The notes under the pieces were generated by a model. It was not told the DNA's origin. It made no database searches and saw only the letters and a list, made by a program, of their open reading frames with translations. A program made the translations under genes and the position numbers. From an uncultured Clostridia bacterium (GTDB lineage: Bacteria; Bacillota; Clostridia; TANB77; CAG-465), in contig CAOYAN010000014.1 of assembly GCA_948562205.1 (NCBI GenBank), positions 1 through 46,252 on the forward strand: DNA of 46,252 nucleotides, in the 5' to 3' direction. Below, in pieces: positions 33,088 through 40,983 of this stretch (its first letter is position 1; the number at the start of each line of letters is the position of its first letter).

Positions 33088-33116
33088 AGTATAATATATT
33101 AATATGCATATGTCAA
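33088..33116 (-). promoter_or_regulatory. Promoter of tRNA-fMet
   Basis: On the minus strand TTGACA (33111-33116), 17-bp spacer, TATACT (33088-33093). Confidence 0.82.
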
Positions 33117-33173
33117 GAGTTTATAACAAATTTTTATAAAAAAATTGAAAAAACTTTGATAATATACATATTC

Positions 33174-33202
33174 TTGATAAATTTATACATAAATGTTAAA
33201 AT
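33174..33202 (+). promoter_or_regulatory. Promoter of the 33228 gene
   Basis: TTGATA (33174-33179), 17-bp spacer, TAAAAT (33197-33202). Confidence 0.55.
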
Positions 33203-33227
33203 AATCTATATAAAAGGAGAGATATAG

Positions 33228-33950
33228 ATGAAAAAGAAAATAATTATATTTGTTATATTAATACTGTTAGTATGTGCATTATTTGGAATAATAATTAGTA
33301 GTAAAAAAATAAATGTTAAAACTGATATAGTCTTAAATATTAATAATATATCAAGTAGTTTAGAAAATATTGTGGAAAATAAAAGAGAAAAAGAATATGT
33401 AGATGAAAATGAAATGCAAATAGGATTATATATAGATGAAGGATCTACTAAGAGGCTTGTAGATAAATATTATTGTGATTTTGACTTAGAAAATGTAATG
33501 GGAATCTTTTATGCAATACCAACAAAAGAAGAAGCAGTAAACGGAGAGAATTTTAAAAGTATTTTTGATACTTATTACAATAGATATGAAAACAAAGAGA
33601 AGTATAAAATTGGATATAATATAAAATTTGAATTAAAGGATGGTAGAGTTATTGATGAAACAATTTTAAATCCAGATGATGCATTCTATATGTTTCCAAA
33701 AGTACAATGTTTCTTATATGATGACATTAATCTTATACCTAGTAGGCCATATTATCATATAACACAAGATATAATGACTGAAGATAGAATATGTAGTTCT
33801 ATAAAACTCGTTGGAGATAAGGAGAGTAAAAATATAATATCTCCAATAGAACTTACCGTATTTACCTTTGATGGAGAAGATGATTTTACTCCTATTACAA
33901 GAAAGTATAGAGGTAATAATAAGTATACTATTTATATATATAAAAAGTAA
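33228..33950 (+). CDS. Membrane-anchored or secreted hypothetical protein, 240 aa
   Basis: Family not recognised. Residues 1-25 (MKKKIIIFVILILLVCALFG and following) form a signal anchor; Cys16 is not in a convincing lipobox. The rest is an extracytoplasmic domain with many aromatic residues (YYCDFDLENVMGIFYAIP, YMFPKVQCFLYDDINLIP) and a basic end. AAAGGAGAG precedes ATG 33228. It lies just upstream of the cas9 promoter. Codon use matches the neighbours, and nothing in it suggests a CRISPR function. Confidence 0.6.
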   Translation: MKKKIIIFVILILLVCALFGIIISSKKINVKTDIVLNINNISSSLENIVENKREKEYVDENEMQIGLYIDEGSTKRLVDKYYCDFDLENVMGIFYAIPTKEEAVNGENFKSIFDTYYNRYENKEKYKIGYNIKFELKDGRVIDETILNPDDAFYMFPKVQCFLYDDINLIPSRPYYHITQDIMTEDRICSSIKLVGDKESKNIISPIELTVFTFDGEDDFTPITRKYRGNNKYTIYIYKK

Positions 33951-34004
33951 AATAAAACATATATTTTTTGTATAATAGTACGGGTAGTTATAAACAATAA
34001 TACA

Positions 34005-34033
34005 TTGACAAATTTTACCAGTTTTTATATAAT
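34005..34033 (+). promoter_or_regulatory. Consensus promoter directly upstream of cas9
   Basis: TTGACA (34005-34010), exactly 17 bp, TATAAT (34028-34033), a perfect sigma-A promoter. Transcription should begin near 34040, only about 10 nt before a terminator hairpin. Confidence 0.85.
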
Positions 34034-34050
34034 TTAATTTCTAAAAAATA

Positions 34051-34073
34051 AACGCTAAATGTAGCGTTTTTTT
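34051..34073 (+). terminator. Intrinsic terminator (attenuator-like) between the cas9 promoter and start
   Basis: AACGCTA (34051-34057) pairs with TAGCGTT (34062-34068) around AATG and continues into an uninterrupted T run to 34073. The cas9 ribosome site (34080-34084) follows within 7 nt. A transcript from the promoter at 34005 would be only about 33 nt if terminated here, so cas9 expression would depend on readthrough. Confidence 0.75.
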
Positions 34074-34089
34074 GTTAATGGAGGAAAAT

Positions 34090-37000
34090 ATGGGATATAG
34101 GATAGGACTAGATATTGGGTCAACATCAGTTGGTTGGGCTGTTGTAGAGGATGATAAATATGGTAATCCAATAAAGATTTTAGATTTAGGTGTAAGAATT
34201 TTTGGGACTGCTAAACTCCCTATAAATGGAATATCATCTTCAGAAGAGAGGAGTTTAAAAAGAAGAAGTAGAAGACAAAATAGAAGAAAGGTACATAGAA
34301 TTTCAAGAGTAAAAAAGTTATTAGTAGATAAAAATATTTTATCTTTTAGTGAATTAGATAGATTATATTTAGATAATAACTTTAATATATATAAATTAAG
34401 AGTAGATGCAATAGATAATGAAGTATCTAAATTTGAACTTTCAGCACTTCTTATAAATTTTGTAAAAAAGAGAGGATATAAGTCTAATTCTAAATGCGAA
34501 AGTTTAAATGAAAATTCTGGTAAAGTGTTAAGTGCAATTGAAGAAAATAGAAAACTAATAAAAGAAAAAGGATATAGAACAGTTGGAGAAATGTATCTTA
34601 GGGATGATAAATTTAAATATAAGTTAGAAGATGGCACATTTTTAATAGATGAAAATGGAAATAAAATAATAAAAATAAGAAATGATATTGGAAATTATAC
34701 CTCAGTAGTAGATAGAGAAGAACTCTTAAAGGAAATAAAATTAATTTTAGATGTTCAAAGAGAATATAATAAAAATATAACAGAAGAATTTATTAATGAA
34801 TATTTAGATATATTTACATCACAAAGAAATTTTGATGAAGGTCCTGCTTATCCTAGTAAATATTCTGGTAATATGATAGAAAAAATGATAGGAAAATGTA
34901 GTTTTGAAAAAGATGAAATGAGGGCTGCTAAAAGTACGTATTCTTTTGAAGTATTTAAAATGTTACAAGATTTAGATAAAATAAGAATTATAAAAATAAA
35001 TAAAAAAAGAGAAATTCTAAATTGCTATAATATTAAAGATTCAAGAGGGCTAAAAAAAGAAGAAAAAGAAATCATATTTAGAGAATTTAATTATACTTCA
35101 AAACTCTCATATTTTAAAATAAGAAAAATAATTAATTTACCATATAACTATATATTCAATACAGTAAAATACGATTTATATAATATGTCTAGGCAAAATG
35201 ATATAGAAAGTTTAATAGATAATGCAGAACTTGACAAAGAAGCTTTTTTGTGTGAAATGGAATCATTTCATATTTTAAGAAAAGTTTTAGACAAATATGA
35301 ACTAAACTATATATATAAATTAGATGAGGACATATTAGATTATATTTTTACTATACTTACAGTATATAAAAGTGATGAAAAAAGGAAAGAATATTTATTA
35401 AAGACTTGTCTAAGTGAGGATATAATAAATTTGTTATTAAATCTTTCATTTTCAAATTTTAGTCATTTATCAATTAAGGCTATAAGAAAAATAATAATGC
35501 TTCTAAATGATGGACTATCCTATGATTTAGCTATTAATAATCTATATAGTAACTTTAGTGATAAATTAGAGGAGAGCAAGAATAAAAAAATTTCACTAAA
35601 AGATTTAGAAAATATTACAAATCCTATAGTCAGGAGAGGTGTATCACAATCTATTAAAGTTTTAAATGCTATAGTTAGAAAATATGGTAGACCAGAGATT
35701 ATAAATATAGAACTTGCAAATAAATTTCCAAAGAATTATAATAAAAGATCAAATGTAAGAAAGAATAAATTAGAAAAAAAATTAGAAATAATAAAAGAGA
35801 TAAAAGTAACCTTTAAAAAAGAAATCATAACAGAAACCGATATTTTAAAATACAAGTTATGGTTAGATCAAGATAGAATATGTATTTATTCTGGAGAGGA
35901 AATTTTACCAAATGAACTTTTTACAGATAATATAGTAATAGATTATATAATACCATATTCTAAAACTTTTGATGATAGTTATAATAATAAAGTATTAGTA
36001 AGAAATATTGAAGCTAAAAAGAAAAGTGAAAAACTACCAATAGAATACATAAAAAGCTCTAAAAAAGGTGTTAGAGATTATAAGAAAAGAGTTTTTATGT
36101 ATTGTAAAAATAAAGAAAAGATAAATAATCTTTTAACAGATAAAATAACTATTAAAGATGAAATAGAATGTAGAGAGAGAAATTTAAAAGATACACAATT
36201 TATTACAAGAAATGTATTATCATTAATTAAAAATAATTTAGTATTACAAAAAAATGAATATATAAATAATGATAGAATGGTAGTAGCTTTAAATGGAAAA
36301 ATAACATATAACATAAGAAATTTTTTTGATCTTAAAAAAAGTAGAGATTCAGATATACATCATGCAATAGATGCAGTTATAATTGCAATTACAAGTTCTG
36401 AAATTATAAGTGAAATATTAAGTAATAATACATTGTCAAATAATAATATAAACAAATATATATCAGTAAAATATTTTAAGGATAAATTAAATGAAATAAT
36501 AAATAAAAATTTTGAAAATATTGGCCTTATAGCAAATAATAGTATTTTTGTATCAAGAATGCCAAAAAGAAATGTAACTGGTATGGCACATAGAGATACT
36601 ATAAGTGGTGTAAATAATAAAGGTAATATAATTGTTAAAAGACCTATTACAAAACTAAAGCTAGATAAAAATAATGAAATACATGGATATTATAATAAAA
36701 AAGATGATAAGTTACTTTATGAGGCTTTAAAAAATAGACTTATTGAATTTAATGGAGATGCAAAACTTGCATTTGATAAACCATTTTTTAAACCAAAATC
36801 TAATGGAGAAAGGGGACCTATTGTAAAAAAGGTAAAATTAGAGATAAAGAGTACTAGTAATGTTAATTTAAACAAAATTGGTGGTGTAGCAAAAAATGGT
36901 GATTGTATTAGAATAGATATATTTTATATAGAAAATGAAGGATACTATTTTGTTCCAATTTATGTTTCAGATACTATAAAAACTAAACTTCCAAATAAGG

Positions 37001-37365
37001 CTTGTATATCTAAGACTTTACAAAACAAATGGAGGAAAGTAGAAGATAGTGAATTCTTATTTTCGCTGTATCCAGGTGATCTTATATATATAAAAAGTAA
37101 TACAGGGATTAATTTAAGTACTATTAGTGGTGAGAAAATAGTAGTAGATGAAATGTATGGATATTATATAAAATGTGGAATAAATTCAAATTCAATAGCT
37201 ATATCAACGCATGATAGAATGTATTTTCAATTAAGTCTTGGAATAAGAAATCTAAGTGTGATAAAAAAATTTCAGGTAGATATTTTAGGAAATTGCACTG
37301 AAGTAAAACTACCTGAAAAGCGTATGAGTTTTAATATAAAAAAGTATAATAGTCATGCATTATAA
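34090..37365 (+). CDS. cas9: Orphan type II-C-like Cas9 with inactivated HNH domain
   Basis: A 1091-residue Cas9. RuvC-I (RIGLDIGSTSVGWAVVE, Asp8), an Arg-rich bridge helix (about 52-78), a REC region, RuvC-II (EIINIELAN, Glu541), HNH (about 585-660), RuvC-III (DIHHAIDAVIIAIT, His758, Asp761) and a C-terminal PAM-binding region ending near FQVDILGNCTEVKLPEKR are all present. In HNH the usual IDHIIPxS reads IDYIIPYS, so the catalytic His is Tyr619, and the catalytic Asn is Ala642, both at the expected 23-residue spacing. RuvC is intact. Prediction: guided DNA binding with, at most, non-target-strand nicking. ATG 34090 follows GGAGG; an upstream TTG at 34072 lies in the terminator T run. No cas1, cas2, csn2 or array is in the window. 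Confidence 0.95.
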   Translation: MGYRIGLDIGSTSVGWAVVEDDKYGNPIKILDLGVRIFGTAKLPINGISSSEERSLKRRSRRQNRRKVHRISRVKKLLVDKNILSFSELDRLYLDNNFNIYKLRVDAIDNEVSKFELSALLINFVKKRGYKSNSKCESLNENSGKVLSAIEENRKLIKEKGYRTVGEMYLRDDKFKYKLEDGTFLIDENGNKIIKIRNDIGNYTSVVDREELLKEIKLILDVQREYNKNITEEFINEYLDIFTSQRNFDEGPAYPSKYSGNMIEKMIGKCSFEKDEMRAAKSTYSFEVFKMLQDLDKIRIIKINKKREILNCYNIKDSRGLKKEEKEIIFREFNYTSKLSYFKIRKIINLPYNYIFNTVKYDLYNMSRQNDIESLIDNAELDKEAFLCEMESFHILRKVLDKYELNYIYKLDEDILDYIFTILTVYKSDEKRKEYLLKTCLSEDIINLLLNLSFSNFSHLSIKAIRKIIMLLNDGLSYDLAINNLYSNFSDKLEESKNKKISLKDLENITNPIVRRGVSQSIKVLNAIVRKYGRPEIINIELANKFPKNYNKRSNVRKNKLEKKLEIIKEIKVTFKKEIITETDILKYKLWLDQDRICIYSGEEILPNELFTDNIVIDYIIPYSKTFDDSYNNKVLVRNIEAKKKSEKLPIEYIKSSKKGVRDYKKRVFMYCKNKEKINNLLTDKITIKDEIECRERNLKDTQFITRNVLSLIKNNLVLQKNEYINNDRMVVALNGKITYNIRNFFDLKKSRDSDIHHAIDAVIIAITSSEIISEILSNNTLSNNNINKYISVKYFKDKLNEIINKNFENIGLIANNSIFVSRMPKRNVTGMAHRDTISGVNNKGNIIVKRPITKLKLDKNNEIHGYYNKKDDKLLYEALKNRLIEFNGDAKLAFDKPFFKPKSNGERGPIVKKVKLEIKSTSNVNLNKIGGVAKNGDCIRIDIFYIENEGYYFVPIYVSDTIKTKLPNKACISKTLQNKWRKVEDSEFLFSLYPGDLIYIKSNTGINLSTISGEKIVVDEMYGYYIKCGINSNSIAISTHDRMYFQLSLGIRNLSVIKKFQVDILGNCTEVKLPEKRMSFNIKKYNSHAL

Positions 37366-37416
37366 AACAATAGGAAAATATAACGAGTGTGTGTGTGCAG
37401 ACATTATAATTATACT

Positions 37417-37453
37417 ATTTTAAATCCCACATTACCATGTATTATTGTAAAAT
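37417..37453. repeat. Single CRISPR repeat- or anti-repeat-like element after cas9
   Basis: A 37-nt stretch starts ATTTTAAATCCC and ends TTATTGTAAAAT, so its ends (ATTTTA/TAAAAT) are inverted repeats. Layout and ends resemble type II-C repeats, such as that of Campylobacter jejuni, which begins GTTTTAGTCCC and ends TATGGTAAAAT. Read on the minus strand it would look like a tracrRNA anti-repeat (GGGATTTAAAAT). Only one copy is seen, with no spacers. A chance match in AT-rich DNA cannot be excluded. Confidence 0.3.
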
Positions 37454-37464
37454 TTTAATATAAA

Positions 37465-37490
37465 TTTACATTAGAAAAATATAATGTAAA
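37465..37490. other. Perfect 9-bp hairpin downstream of cas9
   Basis: TTTACATTA (37465-37473) pairs with TAATGTAAA (37482-37490) around an 8-nt loop. No T run follows on the plus strand, so it is not an ordinary terminator. It could be part of a guide-scaffold RNA or an mRNA 3' stabiliser. The rest of 37366-37590 holds a (GT)-rich run near 37387-37397 and AT-rich sequence with no ORF. Confidence 0.4.
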
Positions 37491-37594
37491 AATGCTTAAA
37501 TTTCAAAGTTTTTTAGAAAAATTACTTTATTTTTATAGCATATATATATCTTAAAAATTTGCTAATAAGTCATAAAAATATTTTTTTAATATTA

Positions 37595-37623
37595 TTTACA
37601 AGAAATATTTTTTATGATATACT
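37595..37623 (+). promoter_or_regulatory. Promoter of ackA
   Basis: TTTACA (37595-37600), 17-bp spacer, TATACT (37618-37623). Confidence 0.62.
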
Positions 37624-37656
37624 GATATATCAATTATTTTAAAAGGAGTGAGTTTT

Positions 37657-38841
37657 ATGAAAATATTTGTATTAAATTGTGGTAGTTCCACACTTAAGTT
37701 CCAGCTTATAGATATGGAAAATGAAGAAAGAATTGTAAAAGGTAATTATGAAAGAATTGGAGGAAAAAACTCTTCCTTAAGGCTTAATGTAAGAGGGGAA
37801 AAACATGTAATAAAACATTTTGCAAGAAATTATAAAGAGGCATTAGATCTTATTTTATCACTACTTACAAGTGAGGAATATAAGGCTATAAAATCATTAG
37901 ATGAAATAAAAGCTGTAGGGCATAGAATAGTACATGGTGGTGAAATATTTAGTAAATCTGTAATAATAACAGATGAAGTGATTGAGCAAATTGAAAAATG
38001 TATACCACTTGCTCCACTTCATAATCCTGAGGGAATAGCAGGTATTAGAGCTATGCAAAGTGAGCTTCCAAATGTTCCTATGGTAGCTGTATTTGATACA
38101 GCATTTCATCAAACTTTGTCACCAGAAGTTTATACTTATCAAATACCATATAGATACTATGAAGATTATCATATAAGAAAATATGGTTTTCATGGAACAA
38201 GCCATAGATATGTTTCAAATAGAGCAGAAGAGCTTATTGGAAAAAGAGGACTTAAAATTATAAATTGTCATTTAGGACAGGGAGCATCAATTTGTGCTAT
38301 AAATGCAGGAAAATCTGTTGATACTACAATGGGACTTACTCCAATGTCAGGTATTCCTATGGCTACAAGATGTGGTGATATTGATCCATCTGTTGTAACA
38401 TATATAATGAAATGTGAAGATTTAACAATTGATCAGGTAGAAAGAATACTTAATAAAAAATCTGGCGCATGGGGAGTATCTGGCGTATCTGAAGATTATA
38501 GAGATATTGAAAGAGCATATTTTGAAAAAGATGAAAGATCAATGCTTGCCCTTGATTCTCAAAGCTATATTATTGCCCAGTGTATTGGAAAATATATGGT
38601 ATCTCTTGGTGGTTTAGATGCTATAACTTTTACAGGTGGTGTAGGAGAAAATGGAATAGAGGCAAGAGAGAGAATATGTAAACATTTAGAATTTTTGGGA
38701 CTTAAACTGGATTTAGAAAAAAATAATATAAAGGGAGAAGAGGCATGTATTAGTACAGATGATTCAAAAATAAAAGTATATGTAATTCCAACAAATGAGG
38801 AGCTTATGATAGCAAGAGATACATATGATTTATTAAAATAA
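37657..38841 (+). CDS. ackA: Acetate kinase
   Basis: A 394-residue ASKHA-fold kinase that makes ATP from acetyl phosphate, the last step of acetate fermentation. Seen: LNCGSSTLKFQLID at the start, the GHRIVHGGE segment, AVFDTAFHQT, YGFHGTSHRYV, NCHLGQGASICAI and FTGGVGENG. AAAAGGAGTG precedes ATG 37657. The usual partner pta is not adjacent, and no terminator separates the gene from cas9 upstream. Confidence 0.97.
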   Translation: MKIFVLNCGSSTLKFQLIDMENEERIVKGNYERIGGKNSSLRLNVRGEKHVIKHFARNYKEALDLILSLLTSEEYKAIKSLDEIKAVGHRIVHGGEIFSKSVIITDEVIEQIEKCIPLAPLHNPEGIAGIRAMQSELPNVPMVAVFDTAFHQTLSPEVYTYQIPYRYYEDYHIRKYGFHGTSHRYVSNRAEELIGKRGLKIINCHLGQGASICAINAGKSVDTTMGLTPMSGIPMATRCGDIDPSVVTYIMKCEDLTIDQVERILNKKSGAWGVSGVSEDYRDIERAYFEKDERSMLALDSQSYIIAQCIGKYMVSLGGLDAITFTGGVGENGIEARERICKHLEFLGLKLDLEKNNIKGEEACISTDDSKIKVYVIPTNEELMIARDTYDLLK

Positions 38842-38861
38842 TAAAGAAAAAGAGGTAGATT

Positions 38862-39821
38862 ATGAATAATGAAATTAAAAAAATAGAAGAATTAGAAGGT
38901 TTTAAGGATCTTAGGATAGTTGATAATTTTTATCAAACATCAAGTTTTTTTCCTATGCCTACAACTGAAATTGGAACATTAAATGAAGATGGTAAAACAA
39001 ATCTTGGATCATATTCATTATGTTTTCCATACTATATTGCAGGTCATGATTATTATGCAATGGTACTTTGTTGTAGAAATAGTTCAAATACTGCAAAAAA
39101 TATACTAAGAACTGGTAAATGTAGTATAAATTTTATTGAGGATAAAAGAAAATATTTTAAAGAGGCAGTAAGACTTGGATATCCAGGTGAAACTACAGAT
39201 GAAAAAATGAAAAATTGTATTTTTACCTTAGTTGATGGAAAAAGAGCAAGAGAAAATATTAATGAAAAGTATCCTAAAATAGTTAAAGAAGCTTTTCAAG
39301 TATTTGAATGTACTTGGGTAAGGGAACTTGATAATGCACAAAATGACACTGTAAAAGTGGAATATTTACCACCATATCACAACTTTAACGGTATTACTAG
39401 TGAACATGGTGCACATTTTATATTAAAAATTGATAATATTTTAATGAAAAATAAATATTACAACTCAATTATAAATGGTGTAGGTGCTATGTCATTTCCA
39501 TCTGTTCCAGTAGATTATGGATACAGAGATAGTAAGAATTTTTGGTATACAAAGTTTAGGAGACCTATAGCAGAACCAATACCTGAAAGCAAAGGAATGA
39601 GTTTAGATACAGTAAAATATGCAGCTTCTAGAATTGATGATAAAATTAAATTTACAGATGAGGCATGTATGAAGCTTATAAAGGTACCACGTGTATTTTT
39701 AAATACAGTTTTAAAAGGATGTGTAGCTTGGGCAAAGGAAAATAATGTAGAACTTATAACAGAAAAAGAAATAGATATTATTAATGATAAAAGAAACAAG
39801 GAAAAATCACCTAAAAAGTAA
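38862..39821 (+). CDS. Flavin-reductase-like domain fused to PCP_red-type C-terminal domain
   Basis: A 319-residue protein, 20 nt after ackA. The first 210 residues (FFPMPTTEIGTLNEDGKTNL, YYIAGHDYYAMVLCCRNSSN, LRTGKCSINFIED) resemble FMN-binding flavin-reductase-like proteins. The last 50 (FTDEACMKLIKVPRVFLNTV, then AKENNVELITEKEID) match the PCP_red module named after the light-independent protochlorophyllide reductase B subunit, which also occurs in non-photosynthetic proteins. The redox partner is unknown. Confidence 0.72.
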   Translation: MNNEIKKIEELEGFKDLRIVDNFYQTSSFFPMPTTEIGTLNEDGKTNLGSYSLCFPYYIAGHDYYAMVLCCRNSSNTAKNILRTGKCSINFIEDKRKYFKEAVRLGYPGETTDEKMKNCIFTLVDGKRARENINEKYPKIVKEAFQVFECTWVRELDNAQNDTVKVEYLPPYHNFNGITSEHGAHFILKIDNILMKNKYYNSIINGVGAMSFPSVPVDYGYRDSKNFWYTKFRRPIAEPIPESKGMSLDTVKYAASRIDDKIKFTDEACMKLIKVPRVFLNTVLKGCVAWAKENNVELITEKEIDIINDKRNKEKSPKK

Positions 39822-39901
39822 ATTAGAAATAAATTTTAACATTTTTATATAAAATTAGAAAATATTGGTATATTTTTAAAAAATGTGAATATAATATATT
39901 A

Positions 39902-40013
39902 TGTACTAGTAATAGTGCATAGTTTAACTTGATAACCTCCTGTTTTTTAAGTTAAAATATTTAAAAAATGAATAAAGACCTTTTTTATTTTCTTTTTGGG
40001 TCTTTATTTTTTT
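39902..40013 (+). ncRNA. Small-RNA candidate with CCUCC loop
   Basis: A TATAAT at 39890-39895 (weak -35) could start a transcript of about 110 nt with no ORF. TTTAACTT (39923-39930) pairs with AAGTTAAA (39949-39956) and exposes an 18-nt loop containing ACCTCCT (39935-39941), the anti-Shine-Dalgarno sequence. It ends in a perfect terminator, AATAAAGACC (39971-39980) with GGTCTTTATT (39999-40008) plus a T run. C-rich hairpin loops are the target-binding site in several Gram-positive regulatory RNAs; a similar role is inferred. Confidence 0.42.
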
Positions 40014-40051
40014 ATGTAAATAATTTGCTTTGAATAAGTTATTATTATAAG

Positions 40052-40083
40052 CACAATATAGTGATTTGCTATATTGTGTTTTT
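40052..40083 (+). terminator. Second intrinsic terminator in the 39.8-40.2 kb gap
   Basis: CACAATATAG (40052-40061) and CTATATTGTG (40069-40078) are perfect 10-bp arms followed by TTTTT. No gene ends just upstream, so it either backs up the terminator at 40008 or ends another short RNA. The remainder of the gap shows no ORF. Confidence 0.75.
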
Positions 40084-40209
40084 CTAAATATATACATAGT
40101 TATGAATTTTTAGAATAATATTAATATATAGTAAATTTTAAATTAATGTTATCTTGTTGTAAGAAGAGTCGTTATATGTTATAATTGAGAGGATATGAGG
40201 GGTTTTAAT

Positions 40210-40938
40210 ATGTCAAAAGAAGAGTTAACTAAAAAAGAGAAAAATATATTAATTATTAGATTTATAATAATAGTTATTACAATATGTCTTATAGCATTTA
40301 TTACAGTAAAAGCACTACCACTTATTGGTAAAATAGCTAATGAAGATACAAGACTTGAATTAAAAGATGATATAGCAAATATGGGAATTAAAGGTGTACT
40401 TATCACACTAGGACTTCAAATACTTCAAATTGTTGTAGCAGTAATACCAGGTCAGCCTATGGAAATAATATCTGGTATGTTATATGGTACATGGGGTGGT
40501 ATGCTACTTTGTTTAGTTGGTATATTTATAGGAACAGGAATAGTATTTTTTCTTACTAGAAAAATTGGTATGAGTTTTATACAATTATTTTTTAGTAAAG
40601 AACAAGTGGAGAAGATAAAACAAAAAAAGATTTTCAAAAATCCAAGAAAACTTGAGCTTTTTATGTTTATTATGTTTGTTTTACCACTTTTACCTAAAGA
40701 TATATTTATATATGTTGCAGGAATAAGTCCAGTAAATCCAAAAAGATTTTTATTTATTGCAACTATTGCAAGAATTCCTGGATTACTTATTACTGTATAT
40801 GCAGGAAATACTTTATCTGAGGGGAACTTTATAACTGTTGCACTTTTAGTTTTATTATTTATTGCACTTGGTATAATAGGTTACAAAATAAGTGATAGAG
40901 CAGAAGAAAAAATTGAAAAGGATGCAAGAATTAGTTAG
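40210..40938 (+). CDS. TVP38/TMEM64 family (VTT-domain) membrane protein
   Basis: A 242-residue polytopic membrane protein. After an N-terminal helix (about residues 18-40) it has the family core: VIPGQPMEIISGMLYGTWGG, a GIFIGTGIVFFLTRKIG helix and LPLLPKDIFIYVAGISPVNP. VTT/DedA-related proteins are implicated in lipid transport across bilayers; the ligand here is unknown. I chose ATG 40210, with GAGGGG about 8 nt before it, over the ATG at 40195. Confidence 0.87.
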   Translation: MSKEELTKKEKNILIIRFIIIVITICLIAFITVKALPLIGKIANEDTRLELKDDIANMGIKGVLITLGLQILQIVVAVIPGQPMEIISGMLYGTWGGMLLCLVGIFIGTGIVFFLTRKIGMSFIQLFFSKEQVEKIKQKKIFKNPRKLELFMFIMFVLPLLPKDIFIYVAGISPVNPKRFLFIATIARIPGLLITVYAGNTLSEGNFITVALLVLLFIALGIIGYKISDRAEEKIEKDARIS

Positions 40939-40960
40939 TACTAATTCTTTCTAAATAATA

Positions 40961-40983
40961 TAGAGGCTTGTTTTAAGCCTCTA
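40961..40983. terminator. Bidirectional terminator between the TVP38 gene and engB
   Basis: TAGAGGCTT (40961-40969) pairs with AAGCCTCTA (40975-40983). It overlaps the engB stop codon. Confidence 0.75.

Noticed and set aside
34072..34090. Upstream cas9 start at TTG 34072 (or ATG 34078)
   Set aside because: Both lie in or beside the terminator T run with no ribosome site. ATG 34090 has GGAGG at the right distance and begins MGYRIGLDIG, as in homologues.
34041..34637. Long open frames opposite cas9, pnp and other genes
   Set aside because: They are low-complexity antisense readings (Ser/Leu/Phe rich) of strong coding genes and lack ribosome sites.
37387..37397. (GT)n run as a functional repeat
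   Set aside because: A short dinucleotide run only; nothing suggests more than a microsatellite.
33951..37656. CRISPR array beside cas9
   Set aside because: No direct repeats of 20 nt or more at regular spacing were found on either side; only one repeat-like element was seen.
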